64,000 bases of DNA. Origin: Marasmius tenuissimus (Eukaryota > Basidiomycota > Agaricomycetes > Agaricales > Marasmiaceae). The notes under the pieces were generated by a model. It made no database searches, was not told the DNA's origin, and was given only the letters and a program-made list of their open reading frames with translations. The position numbers and the translations under genes are program-made. The DNA lies in NCBI GenBank assembly GCA_029532415.1, contig JAQOTA010000052.1:3534001-3598000 (forward strand), written 5' to 3'. Of this stretch, positions 34,389 through 46,460 are shown piece by piece (the first letter of the stretch is position 1; each line of letters opens with the position of its first letter).

Positions 34389-35839
34389 ATGTCAAGTTCA
34401 AGCGCGTGGTCTTTAAACATAGAAAGACTTCTTCTTGATCTCGCCTCTCGACATCGCTCTTTCCCGCCGAACGGTTCCACCTACCCATCCAATTCTGTCT
34501 CAAATTCTACACCACGCCCAGCTGGCTATCTCGCTCGTCAGTCAAGACATCCATCGGGTACGATTTGGCGCAAGTTTGTTGCAAAATGTGTTCTACTGGA
34601 CCTTCTCACGGGATACCTGAATGTACGGCGCATTGTTCGGATGGAAGAGATGGGTTTAGCAGCGATTGTAATGTATGAGATACCTCGCTCAGAATCTCTG
34701 GACTCGAAGGAAACACGGGAAACAAGATGGACCGTAGAGAATGTTTTTGGATGCCAGGATGACCCTTCCAAAGCAAGAATGACGGAAGAACAGCTGATGG
34801 ACGAGATCCAGGTTAGGGTGGTATATACGCCTTCATACGCGTGTACATCGTTCATCGTGCGTGCTCTTTATTACCTCTTACACTGCGAGACTCAAAGAGC
34901 ACAACATAGACGGGCCAGGTCATGCAGTCTTTTCTGAGGGAACGTGCAGGCAACGCGAATAGCATTCGACCCGTACCTGCACCAAGTGGCCTCGGAATAG
35001 GAATTGAAGCTCGTTCGCTCAACTTCTTCGACCATAGCCTTTCGTCTTCGTCCTCTCCGACTCTCCTCGATGTTAGAAAGCTTCTACGCCCGGTACCTCC
35101 AACATATTGCGCACCCCGATACTATAGAGATAATGCTGTATGGCCTCGGTCGACGACCTGCGACCGTGATGCTTTAGAGATGGAGTGGGTTAAGGTCCAG
35201 CTCTTGAACCCTAGACGCGACGATAAATGGTCTTCGCACGGCTCTGTCGTTGAATTCGATGATACTTTGTCCCATCTCGAAGTCACTGACGCCCTCAATG
35301 CTTGTAGCTTCACGCCTTCGGAATTCACGGATCTCTCTTCCTCATCTCTATCAGCTTCCAACTCTGTGGATATCACTGCATCGTTTGCACCTCATACTTC
35401 CACCTCCGATTGCTCCCTCCTTGCGGTTGAGCTCGTAGAGCCTTCTGGGTCGTTCGAAGTCGACATTGGGGATGTATCCATATGTACGCTGGTCTCCGAC
35501 ATCGGGTCCTCTTCAAGTCAATCTAGCCTCCACTTCGGCCCATTGACACCTGCAAAACCGTCCTGTCATTGTCCTGATCCGCTAGACGTGCCCCTTACCT
35601 TCATCCGATTCGACAAGATCATGCCTACACCAGAGTGTTTCCCGATATACATGGACGCCTCCCACGTTGACTGCGAGGATCTGTTTGCTGGCCGCGGGTT
35701 TTCCGGTTCTTCCAAGAAACACTGCGTTGTTGGAGTCGATGCCGATGCCGTGTCGTCGAAGCGTGGGCAGATGGAAGGAAAAGCTCTTGTCATGGGGCGA
35801 GGTAAAGAAAACATTCCTCCGCCTCCCGCTCGGGTGTAA
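34389..35839 (+). CDS. Uncharacterised Ser-rich protein ending in a KEN box
   Basis: Two exons (34389-34811 and 34919-35839) give 447 residues. The first 140 residues hold a compact, partly helical region (TIWRKFVAKCVLLDLLTGYL). The rest is acidic and Ser/Thr-rich with short conserved-looking patches such as PLTFIRFDKIMPTPECFPIY. The C-terminus reads MGRGKENIPPPPARV; KEN is the recognition motif of the APC/C ubiquitin ligase, and KENIPP-type ends are seen in several fungal regulators. That suggests, but does not prove, cell-cycle-controlled turnover. There is no signal peptide or membrane segment. I do not recognise the family. Confidence 0.7.
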
Positions 35840-36277
35840 ATGTGACTGGTGTAATGGAATCGCTTCGCTTTCTTTTGCGTCTTGCGCCAGTTCCTTTCTC
35901 TCGCCCCTCCATAGACCACTACTTTCTTTTGCTGGATTGTCTTCGTTTGTTCCCACTATAGACTTTCTGTTATGATCCCTATGATACCTCCCTGTTGTAA
36001 ATGCACTCTGTATAGCATTTGGCTTAGAATTGTACCGAATTACTCCTTGATTCTGGATCGACACACTGTTCGCCCGCTTATGACCGCACAACATCCGCGT
36101 CTCCGCAGCCGTTGATACTGATTATCAGCTGCAGTATATTGCAGGGCTATACCCTGGGAGTTGTAATCCGTCTCTGTGCTGGTCCCCACCAGCTCCTGGA
36201 GCCCCCCTTTGTCGTGAGTCCTCAAAGAAAAACCACATTTTCAGTAAGCTAACGACTTGTATGCTTGGTCTCAAGTC
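35840..36277. other. Short intergenic region
   Basis: It holds the 3' flank of the KEN-box gene and the leader of the next gene. An out-of-frame ATG at 36261, 17 bases before the chosen start, could act as a short upstream ORF. Confidence 0.4.
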
Positions 36278-36904
36278 ATGTCGAGTGCAGAAACTACAGA
36301 GCAACCCTCCTTAGACTCGTTAGTGGAGGGCCGACCCCGGACCTTCCTTCCAACTCTGGCCCCAATACTTTCAACTCGACGTCGTTCACAAAAGCGAAGG
36401 GTATGGGAGGGGAGAGGCGATTCGGGTTCTGACTCTGACTCTGACTCTGACTCTGACTCGGATTCAGACGACAACGACAACGACCATAAAGACCATAAGA
36501 CTCCGACTAGTCACCAAACTCACACAGACCGACATTCGCAGAACACCGTTCACACTAACGGTGGTAGTGCAGCGCTCACGGGCAGCCCCACCGATCTCCC
36601 GTCCGGGTCCATCCAAACGTCTTCATTCACATCTCAACAGCACATTTCGGCGTCTACTTCTACCCCTCAGTCGTCACTAGGAGCTTCCTCGTCTTCTTCC
36701 AAGCCAAAAGCCCAGGTCCTCGGACTCGCAGTCATTTTCAGCATTCTGGGTCTACTGACAATCATCGGAGTTGGTGCCGCGGTTTTCAAGAAGTATCGGA
36801 GGCGTAAGCTGGAAAGGGAGAGGGGTCAGGGAGATTACGAGCAAATTAGGACGGATATTTGGGGGAAGGAAAGGGAGAGGAGAATGTTTTCTCATGGAGA
36901 TTGA
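36278..36904 (+). CDS. Single-pass membrane protein with Ser-Asp repeat
   Basis: This is an intronless frame of 208 residues. After a basic stretch it has a run of alternating Ser and Asp from a hexanucleotide repeat, a His/Thr/Ser-rich low-complexity region, one strong membrane helix (VLGLAVIFSILGLLTIIGVG) and a basic cytosolic tail (KKYRRRKLERERG). No N-terminal signal peptide is visible, so the topology may be type III, or an upstream exon may be missing. It resembles the many mushroom stalk-like mid-anchored proteins with Ser/Thr-rich ectodomains, a guess only. Confidence 0.6.
   Translation: MSSAETTEQPSLDSLVEGRPRTFLPTLAPILSTRRRSQKRRVWEGRGDSGSDSDSDSDSDSDSDDNDNDHKDHKTPTSHQTHTDRHSQNTVHTNGGSAALTGSPTDLPSGSIQTSSFTSQQHISASTSTPQSSLGASSSSSKPKAQVLGLAVIFSILGLLTIIGVGAAVFKKYRRRKLERERGQGDYEQIRTDIWGKERERRMFSHGD
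36428..36460 (+). repeat. GACTCT hexanucleotide microsatellite in coding sequence
   Basis: Five tandem copies of GACTCT/G encode the Ser-Asp run of the membrane protein. Copy-number changes stay in frame, so length variation between strains is expected. Confidence 0.85.
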
Positions 36905-37264
36905 GGGGAGTTATCGAAGGAACTAACTTGGACGTTTTCAATTTGTGAAGTTTTGATAGGTGGACTGATCGAGCGTATTCGACAGACACGGACTTTGTAG
37001 CACACGCCTATTTATTTCAGGACTTGGACCATGCGGAGACTTCGATCCGGAATCTTCACTCGTATGAGCATATTTCCAGGCAGCAAATCCTTGAGTAAAA
37101 GTGGAAAATGAAGACTTTAGGTTACCTACACTACTGATATGACCAGTAGGGTTGTCGTTGAAGTTTTCATCGAAAGGCGGAGGAGTCGATACAAGGAGTG
37201 AATTTTGAGAAACTTATAGTACAGTGGACATAGCTACATAAACTACTTTCAGTCAGCGGAGCCC
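36905..37264. other. Convergent 3' region before the pectate lyase
   Basis: Both neighbouring genes end here. I see no coding potential or repeat. Confidence 0.4.
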
Positions 37265-38665
37265 TTAGAAGGTCAAGGTCTGGCCAGCGTTGGCGGTGAC
37301 CGAAGACTTAACGCTGCCGACGGCGAGCAAGCTGTAGGAGTAAGGTGCGGTGTTGAAGTTTCCAGCGGGTGCAGTGTTGTCTCCTCCACCGAAGTCGTTT
37401 CCTTTGGCTACAGCAAAGCCACCGTCAGTGGGGTAGAGGGGCTTCTTGGCACCTATTAAACAGTGGTTAAGAAGGTTCGCGGAAAGTCTAAGATTCATCA
37501 ATACTCACCGACCCAGACGTTGTTCTCGACGAGGAGCTGAGCGCCGTCACGGGTGTTGATACCGTCGTTGTTGTTCTCGAAGTAGTTGTTGAAGATGTGG
37601 CCGTGTCCTGTAGTTTGGGATGTATCAGTCAAATTTTCGTTGTGGCCCTATCAGATCCGAAAAAACTCACCGAATCGGAAGGAAGGTGTACGGGAGTTGA
37701 GGTTGCTCCAGTAGTTGCCGACGTAGGTGACGGTGATGGGGGTGTCTTCAGCACCGTTGCTGTCGGAGTGACCAACGAGGGAAGCCTGTTGACCGTGCGG
37801 TCAGATACATCACCTTCCGCGAGTGTACTGGAATATATTTTACCTTCCAGTGGTTGTAGAGCTTGCTGTTTGAGACAGTGATGCCAGTGACACCGTGGGT
37901 AATGTCAAGGAGACCGTCGTAGCTGTTACATGTGTGAGTATCACTGATATTATGGAGTAGTTCAGCTTCTTACAAGTCCTGTAAACGGGTGAGTCAGATG
38001 AAGAAAACAGTGATATCGAGCAAGACAGACCTTGTCGTGGTCCCTGTCGCTGGAGAGGTCGACGTGGTCAACCCAGACCTGGTGGGCATTCTGGACACCG
38101 ATAGCATCACCAGCCTCTGCGAGGACCTTGGAGATCTTGACGTTTCGGATGATAACGTTGGAAACATCGAGGACACGGAGGCCGACACCGACGAGCGAAG
38201 ATCCTTTAGCACCGAGGACGGAGGTGTTGGCTCCAACCCTCACGACGGTGTTTCCGGTAATTGTGCCTATCGAAAGTCTCGCTCAGTATGGGGGCTATTT
38301 GATGATTGGCAGGTACGCACCAGAGATGATGACGACCTTCTTGCCGCTGCCCGTCACTGCGCTGGTGAGGGCGGCCAGACTGGTAACAGTCGTTACGGTG
38401 CCACCAGATCCACCTGTCGTCCTGAGAAACAATCAGTTCGGTAATGAAAAGAAATGCCGAAAAAAATAGCGATATTTACCCTCCGTTCAGAGTAGCGTAC
38501 CCAATGTTGGCAACGTCGCTCGTGCTCGCACGCTTCTCGACAGGAGAGGCCTGTAGAAAGGGTACATGAGTCGCGTTTTGAGAGGGCTGAAGTGGTAAGC
38601 AAGTCGCGACGTACGACGGTAGCTTGAACGGCGATGAAAGCAACGATGGAGGCGAACCACTTCAT
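37265..38665 (-). CDS. Secreted pectate lyase, polysaccharide lyase family 1
   Basis: Nine exons (38615-38665, 38480-38550, 38321-38421, 38031-38266, 37974-37978, 37844-37922, 37671-37785, 37509-37607, 37265-37452) give 314 residues. A signal peptide (MKWFASIVAFIAVQAT) and a propeptide-like KR site (ASPVEKRAS) open the protein. PL1 landmarks follow: DAIGVQNAHQVWVDHVDLSS, YDGLLDITHG, and YWSNLNSRTPSFRFG containing the catalytic arginine; the acidic residues near VDHVDLSSD and DKDFYDG fit the calcium site. It should cleave polygalacturonate by beta-elimination outside the cell. The fifth exon is only five bases, GACTT, and is needed to keep the frame and the YDG motif. A TATATAA box lies about 80 bases upstream. 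Confidence 0.92.
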
Positions 38666-39121
38666 TGTAAAACGAGTTTTGAAGACCAAGAGAACCAAGA
38701 CTGATGAGCAAGTCTGAGTCTTCCTCGCCAAGGCATGCCCTCCTTATATATCTCTTCTTCTGAGGCAACGTTGAAGGTAATCTACACGAGCTACTTACTC
38801 AAGGGCAATAACCTCGGTAGAGACTCGGTTGGTAGTCCAAGGGTTCATTCATCGATCCTTTGCCCGTTGCCTCAACAGCGATCCGGCGGTCCGCTTTCTG
38901 ACAAACACACGACTGTGCAAGGCTGATTGTCGGAAGGCTAATGAATATGAGCGCTACGTGTACGACGTGGAGAGCGAAGGGCCGTGGAGTCAAAAACCAT
39001 GCGGGAGCAGTACCCCTTGTGATTGAGGTTGCCACTCGATGTGACGATCACTCGGTAGAGAACAATCTCCCACTCCCCTGTTTCGTCGATTCCCACGTCT
39101 CGAATACGAATCTGGAACTGA

Positions 39122-39425
39122 GACAGCGTTCATGTTCACACGCACGGATCATATCAACCGTCAAAATACGTACCTTCACTCAGAGAATAGACTCATCCTT
39201 CGCCGCCGAAGGCTTTAGCCTCGTAATGGGGATTTTCCGAATACCTGTACTCGGCTCATACGAACTGCTAGAGCTGGCGGTCCGATGGATGATCATAATG
39301 GATGATTCACTGAAGGCGAGGAATAGCGAAATATCATTGAGGATCAGCAAGGAATGAGCAATCCGTTGACCCACTCCGATTGAACCCCTAGTACAAAGTG
39401 CGAGGTACTGGCATCATGCATTCCA
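39122..39425 (+). repeat. Diverged direct repeat, copy 1
   Basis: It is collinear with 39771-40115, sharing blocks such as CAGCGTTCATGTT, AATAGACTCAT, GATTTTCCGAATAC and ATCCGTTGACC with many substitutions and small gaps. The offset is about 650 bases. No terminal inverted repeats or coding match was seen. Confidence 0.75.
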
Positions 39426-39770
39426 CCTTTGGGGATCTAGCCACGGATCTTTGACTAAATCTGTATAGGGCCCCTTCGAGAGAAAGGCTGCCGTTCCAGG
39501 TCGTCGTTCCGCATGTTCCTTTAACAGCTTTAGGGAAGTCAGGCGGACATGGTTTGAATGAACTTGCTACTTAGAAGTTGATGCAAGGACCTTCTATGCT
39601 AGCAGATATGTTAGTGATATAACTCCAGTATCAGTTCAAAAGAGCACTTCACCTGTGCTCGAGACGAGGACGGACTTCTAGGGACCCGTCAAATCAAAAC
39701 CCTCCCAATCAATAGCTTGAACGATGACGAGCTTGCTTACGGTTGCTATTGCAGACAGGAGTTTGTAGCT

Positions 39771-40115
39771 AAGGCAGCGTTCATGTTTCCACGTGCGAAT
39801 CGATTTAACCGTCAGAACGCGTACCTCTTTCATAAAATAGACTCATTTTTCGTCGCAAATAGCTTTGGCCTTGTAATGGAGATTTTCCGAATACTTGTCC
39901 CGACTTGCCTCATTAAATAATCGGCGGGCCACACGAGCCGCCAGAATTGACGGTCCGGTATGTCGATGATGATGATTGATTAATGATTGAAGGCGGAAAA
40001 TGGTGAAAGATTACTGAGGGGGTGAACGATCCGTTGACCACTCCAATTGCATCCCGATTGCACCCCAAACCGTACGAATCGCGAGATACTGTCACCAGAC
40101 ATCCCACTACCGAGA
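39771..40115 (+). repeat. Diverged direct repeat, copy 2
   Basis: This is the second copy of the unit at 39122-39425. It carries an extra AT-rich GATGATGATGATTGATTAATGATTG stretch relative to copy 1 (only part shown is shared). It could be an old tandem duplication or a fragment of an unknown repeat. Confidence 0.75.
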
Positions 40116-40887
40116 ATCTAGAAGTCACAGAACTTTAGAGGGCTCCGTACGGAGCCCATGCGAGAGGAGGGGTGTTTCTGCAGGCCGTCAGTTCAAATAC
40201 TCATTGTAGAAACACTTTTCAGCGGTCGGAGGGACACATAGGTTGAATTTGATATGGCTTGGTAACAAGGCCTTCCATGCTCGCAAACCAGCCGATGCAA
40301 AGCTTGACAAGGTAGTTCATTATTGCGCGACAGGGCGGATTTCAAGGGCCGCTTGTTCCACTGAGCGGCGATAACTTGCTTTCTTCTTGTCGCTATTTTT
40401 GTCCATGTATGCTCCCGAGTCCTAGCGCATTCCATAGTGACGAAAGCCAAGGCCCGAGGCTCTACGATGCCAAGGCTTTAGTGGCTTAGTGGCCCGATTT
40501 CGTCTTGATTTCCTTTTGATTTACTCTTCCGAAGGTTGAACCGTCCTTAAACCGTCGCGCTCCCTTCAAGTTCCTCGGCGAAACCTGTGCAACGGTGACC
40601 TGCCGGGCCGCCTTTTCGGGCCTCAGAGCGGGCCGGACCAGACTTAGTGGGCGCAGAATCGAAGCTGTCGAATGTTAAGTTAGGCTACAAAGACTTCGCT
40701 GTCCCCATTCCTTAATCCGTTAGATTCTTGCGACACCCCGGAGCGCGATCGTCGGTCGAGACCACGCACGAAGCCCACGATCTCCTCCCCGGATGACAAG
40801 CAGCCGGGTTCTCGTTTAATTGTCTTGACTTGTAATAGTTACATCAAATCTTTGTGCCTTCATTTAACGTTTTTATTCAACGAACGG

Positions 40888-42682
40888 TCAGAGCTTATGC
40901 CTTCCAAACTCGTCAAGAGGCGGTCTCCCGTAGGTCGGCTGGAGAGAAGGGTGATTGTCAGCCCCCACTTTTCCGAGAAGAGATCGTTCTGGGAAATAAG
41001 AAATCGAACTCACCGGGGCAGCGGGCTTGTTGCCGAGAATCTCTTCGATTTTCTTGAGCACCTCCGGTGTCAGTTTGGGGATAACCTGGATGGCCTTGAG
41101 GTTCTCAAGGAGTTGTTCTGGCTTCGTCGCCCCAAGAATGACGGTTGAGGTATTGGGGTTTCTAGCAACCCAGGCGAGCGCGAGGGCACCTGGAGTTGTG
41201 TCGAGTTCTATGGGATGATCGGGATGAGTACTAGAATCGTTGGATAGGCAAACCAGCGCTTACCCTCTTTCGCGAGCTTCGTCAACTGCTTAACTTTCTC
41301 TATCTTTTGAATACCCGCTTCGTCTTTGAGACCCTTGATCGTCGTAGCGAAGAAGTCTTTCTCGACATCAAATCGTGATCCCTCGGGAATGCCGTCATTG
41401 TACTGTATGAAAGGCCAAGCCACTTCAGCGCTTTGTTCACCGCTCACTGAACTGAACGTTTACCTTTCCGGTGAGAAGACCACTTGCAAGCGCAGAGAAA
41501 ACGGTAGTGCCGACTTGGTACTTCTGATATATGGGCCTTGAGAGGACGAAATGTTGGCTTGTTTGGAGCTTTCGGAATGTGCGCCTACTTACGCGTACTC
41601 GGCCTCCGGGCGCTCGCGGTGGAACATGCTTTCGACGAATAGTAAGTGAGTGAGGATTACTTGGGTGTATGGACAGTAACGCACTGATGTTGGCATTGCT
41701 CTGCGATCGGACCTTGCAATCCCAGCTTGTTGGCGACGTCTGGTGATAAATTAGCACTGGGGAGCAAGGGAATAATATCGGACTCACGATAAGCCTCTTC
41801 GATCTGCTGAGCCGTCCATTCCGATGTACCCCAGTAGAACGCCTGACAAAGAATAGACATGGTCTATATTTAGGAGCGGCGTGGGGAGAGAAACAACGCA
41901 CCCAGCCTTTGTCGAGAACATAGTTAAAGGCGCGAACAATTTCCTCCATGGGAACTGGGGAGTAAAAACGAGTGAACCTCAATACACGCGACCTCAGATT
42001 AGTCACTCACCGTTCACGTCGCAGCGGTGGGCGAACAGCACATCGACATAGTCCATTTGCAATCGAGCAAGCGATTCTTTTGTCCCCTCGATGATGCTGC
42101 AAGTGTAGTAAGTAATCAAGGCCGATTTATTGATTGAACTCGAAGACTCTGCGACATAGACGTACTGTTTACGGGAAAGACCAGAGGCGTTGGGGCCAGG
42201 CCTGGTACCCCAGAAGAGCTTCGTAGTGATAACGAGGTCCGTGCGGCGATATCCTAGTTCCTTGATAATGCGTCCCCTTCACTCATAACCGCATAAGAGA
42301 TCGAGCAGGACGACAGCGTGCGGTACCCACAATTCTATCTCGCATTCGCCTTTATTATATGCCTCAGCGGTGTCAAACATGTTGATACCATTTTCGAAAG
42401 CAGTTTTGATGATTTCCTGATCGGGCGAACGACAGAACGGTGTCAGAAGCGTTGGACAGATCTTCGAAGAATAGAAAACGCACCTTGCACGGATCTCCTA
42501 CAACACTCTTCCCAACCGTGAGCCCTATTATCGATCAGTTGATTGAGAATGTGATAACGGCCGGGGGACGTACATCCTCCATACGAGAACACGGGTACAC
42601 GAAGACCGCTCGGTCCAAGGCGCCTGAAAGGCATGCCCTTGGGGTCGTATTCCACCTTGACTTCAGATTCTGCTTGAACCAT
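40888..42682 (-). CDS. Aldo-keto reductase, potassium-channel beta-subunit type
   Basis: About eleven exons give a TIM-barrel reductase. It opens with [20 protein letters not shown], then [14 protein letters not shown] (Asp and Tyr of the catalytic tetrad), [10 protein letters not shown] (Lys), [13 protein letters not shown] (His), [39 protein letters not shown] and the cofactor segment [15 protein letters not shown], ending FGRHKL. This is the AKR6/Kv-beta-like subgroup, which binds NADPH and reduces aldehydes and ketones; most fungal members act as soluble oxidoreductases. A TATAAAT box is about 65 bases upstream of the start. The last acceptor (before PTYGRPP) was picked by family C-terminus and phase. 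Confidence 0.92.
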
Positions 42683-42977
42683 CGTTTGTAACTTTGCGTG
42701 GGGTTATGGAAAGTGGGCAAGAAAGCGAATGAGGAGATGACAGTATTTATAGGGTCGTGCCTGAGAGAATTTGATATGATTACACATGGATGATATCTTG
42801 AGGTTGTGCTCATCTCTGACGCGGTTCACGCGGAACAGTGAAGCTAGCTGAGTAACATTGGAGAGTGAGTTTGGGGATTACATGGTACACTGGTACATCT
42901 TGATTTGACTTCTACATTTTCGAGTTTCTGCGTTCAAGTAGCCCTCAGCGATCTTGGGGGTTGTAGGGTCAAAGGCC

Positions 42978-43518
42978 TTACTGCTTGTTGACCAATTTGT
43001 CGAGCTCGCCCTTCCTCTTCAGGTTCTGAATTGCGTCGTTGCCTTCATCAAAATAACTGTCAGAAACCGACTTCACAAATGAGAGCAGTGACTTACCACC
43101 GACATGCTGCTTGTCTGGAGAAAGTAGAAATTAGGAGAGAACTCGATTGACACAAAGAGCCACACACTGATGAAGATGTTTGGCACCGTCCTTTGACCAG
43201 TCTTCTCAGCGAGGTAGGCCTGAATCTTCTCTCCCTCATCCATCTCATCTAGCCTGATCGTCGAGGGAATCCCAGTGAGAGTCAGATCATGAGGGTCGCC
43301 TTTCGCAGGGGGAAAACGTACTCGTATATCTTGACCTCAGCATCAGGGTAATCCTTGCTTATGGTATCCTTTGCAGACCTGCAATACGGGCACCAACTCT
43401 TCGAGAACACGGCAATAGTGTTCTCGTTGATCGAGCTCTGCAGAGAGAAAGTATGGGTCAGACAGAATCTACAAGAAGGGTGTAAACAACCTACTTCAAC
43501 TATTTCTTTAGCACTCAT
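42978..43518 (-). CDS. Dithiol glutaredoxin
   Basis: Five short exons give about 104 residues. The active site is SWCPYCRSAK, the classic CPYC dithiol motif, followed by TVPNIFI with the cis-proline, and GGNDAIQNLKRKGEL, the glutathione-binding region. It reduces disulfides and glutathionylated proteins in the cytosol with glutathione. The first coding exon is only 24 bases (43495-43518). The protein begins directly with MSAKEIVE, so no mitochondrial presequence is present. A TTTATAAG box about 75 bases upstream fits a core promoter. It follows the AKR gene on the same strand 300 bases away, so both redox genes point the same way. Confidence 0.93.
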
Positions 43519-46460
43519 GACGAGAGGAATATTACTGTGATTGGGAATGTGAAGAGATTGATTGTGGAGAGAAGCAACCTGAGAGGCGCTTATAAATAAC
43601 CTCGTTCGGTCTCATGAGGGTCAGCGCTTACCATTTCGCTTACCAAGGCCATTGTTTTTAGTAACGTGATAGGCGTGCGAAACTGTCCCGCCGAGCTCGG
43701 CAGGCTCCAGTGCAATCGTGACCTCCGAGCTCCCTCAGAGTCAGTTTGCAACGCGATCATGATGAATATGATCATCAACCGACTCCGTTACTACTTGCTT
43801 CTCTAAGTCTTACGGCCTTCTTGTTCTGTTTTTCGCTTGTTGATCTTAGTGTCGTCACCTGAGTCGTTGCTGGATAACATCTACTTAAGTGGTGAGTCAA
43901 CGAAAGTACAGTCTACAGATGACAACTCGAACTGAACTCACAGGTAACTCACAGGTCTTAGCGAACACAATATTGTTTTGAATAAATCGTGTTCAGAACT
44001 CAATAGACATTCTCGACAAGTCGGATCGTGGCTGATTGTAAAGGACTCAGCCTTCCGTTCTGAGTTGAGATGGGGGTCAGACGCGCGGTAACACATCCAG
44101 TTTTATCTGAGAATTGACTCCAATGACTTGCACATAACGAGACATTCGCGCCTCCCGCTGTACGGCAATCCTTCCGAATTTAATTATCACGCTTCTGCTG
44201 GCTTTTCTTATCTAGGACGGCCACGATATCGCGGGTCAATACACGGCCATATTGGGGTCAACCCATCGGATAGTCTCTTGGGATCCTGAAATGAACCCCA
44301 ACTCCAACAGACCGAATAATGATTATAGTCACCGAAAAGCATTCGCACGAGCTCCCATGTAGATAATACAATACAAGAACCGTTACGGTTACCACCTGTA
44401 AATCGGTGAGTAATGCTAATCTACCTTCATGATTGACTCACTTTTCTGGCAGCTGACGTTTTTTGTATACCGAACCTATTCAACTCGAGCAGCAGGTTGA
44501 GTATTGCAACCAACCATCTTCAATAAAACACGGAGTAGCTGAACGACTACGTACCTTGCTCCGAGATTAGTGCGAAACAACCTCGACGCCGTCTTGCACT
44601 CCCGCGCAACACGGGTTATTCCCTCGATGGTCTCAATGAAAAGACGGGACCAGACCCGTGTCCATTGATTTGGTGGGAAAGGCCTCTTTACTAAGTACGG
44701 TATTCAGGACAACCAGGAAGTAAAGGTTTTACCATGCACTGCAATATTGAATTCGAACTCACGGATCCTGACGTAGATGGTAGGACCAAGACACCTGCCA
44801 AGGACAAGAAAGAAGGAACTAGCTCCATGAGGTCCCTTCGAATCTTGCTCAACTCCGGTATCAGCGCCTTAGTTGGCTTAAAAGATCTTTAGATTCCGAC
44901 CACAGCGCTAGTCGGCAATCCATCTCTTGGTCGAAATCCGGGGGACCATCCAGTGGTGGGAAATGAGTGTTCGTTACCAAACGATACTCGAGAAATGCAA
45001 CTTTGAATAGCACTGAGCAGCTCAGGCGATATAACCTGACGTCCCAAGGGCCTCTTGCACGTTTGTAAGTGCACACCATCGCATCCGGTGTTCCGTGTCG
45101 CAAACAACTTTCAGATTTTCCGACTGCGTCACGACCCTGCTGCTGGACCGAAAACTAAGCACTCTAGAATCATTTTTCAAGTGTACGTTTTCGCTTGATT
45201 ATAAGCGTTTCTCCCTGGCTAACCTTCGTTCTGTGTGCCTCGACCCAATAGACCGAGAGGTACCAATTTCATCACAAAGAACACCGTGATTGTTGCCCCT
45301 ATTTCGCGTAAGTTGACCCTCGCCTGAAATCTTTTCAGTTAGCTCGGGCTCCGTTCGACTTCCCTCTAGCACCCTTCTCTATGCGCCACTAGTTGATCGC
45401 AGCTCCTACGGCTTGGCCCTCGACTTGGCTGTCATGAAGGGAACCATTCTCGCTGCTTGGCACATTGCAACCGCGGCCTGCCGAAGCTAGCATGAGAGAG
45501 GTGCATCATACAGCCCCTCTTCTACGCCGCCACTGACGAGGCGACTGAATTCGTGATTCGGAAAACCACCCGGACCACAATTCGTCCAGTCAGAGCTCGG
45601 TCGGAGCGAATGCGATGTGCGCGAAGAGTACTTTTTACGACGTTGTGGATCCTGAATTGTGGGCGCCCGACTGGTGAAGGGGTTTGGCGGCTCCGAACTA
45701 CAGACGGTTCACAGTTGTGAGCATTCCGCATTTCCTATTACTACTCAGTACTTTGGCTGACAGAACGCAACAAGTTACAACAGTCATTTATACCTATTGT
45801 ACATACTCAGGTCCCCGCTTATATTGTGGCGGAAAGAGGGTGTATGAAACAAAGGGTATGGAGGTTATAATGGTAAGCGTCGCAATTCACTTCGTTTTAT
45901 ACGAGAACGAATTTTGACATCAGATGATTTTCGGGATATTTCCTTGGGTCAAGATCTCTAGAAACTCTATTTGCTCGCCCATCTCTCGGAACAGAATCTG
46001 GCATCGTGAGAGTGGGTGTTGGTCGCTATGCGAGTTCAGAACTACGGAGCGGAGACCTGTGAGTAAGACTTCATAGAACCCCCTGGTTGCTGTACCCTTG
46101 GGGACAGGTCTCTAGCCCTTGCAGCAATTCTCTACCTATTCTTCATGACGTTTCTGGGGTTCCAGTCGCGCTTCTTTCCTTCGAGTAGCCTAAACGCTAC
46201 TTCCTGGCCTGTTTTAGTACGGTTCCTTAACGATTGCCGTGATTACCCGGGAACGGTAGGTATTCAAAGCCTTGAAGTTTGAATCTTCTCCCGACTCCGG
46301 TCAGATTTGTACCAGATTCAGGATTGCACCGGCGTAGGAAACCTGTCCCTTCAAGTCAATGCTGGGAGTGATGGGCTGAGTTTATTAACTGACGACGAGC
46401 GGGTAATAGTTCCTCACCTCTTTCCCCACCCACCTCAGCCGTGGGCACTACAATCTACGC
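43519..46460. other. Nearly 3 kb without a recognisable gene
   Basis: All ORFs are below 85 codons and none shows a family signature. I looked for exons of the DUF6534 and helical-bundle families on both strands and found none. The final 100 bases are the promoter of the DUF6534 copy at 46461. A degraded repeat or a fast-evolving gene cannot be excluded. Confidence 0.45.

Larger units (their letters stand above)
38666..40887. other. Spacer with a diverged direct repeat
   Basis: There is no supported gene. The stretch holds two related copies of a roughly 300-base unit, listed separately, and a GC-rich patch near 40.6 kb. The minus-strand ORF at 40193-40450 has no family signature. Confidence 0.45.
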
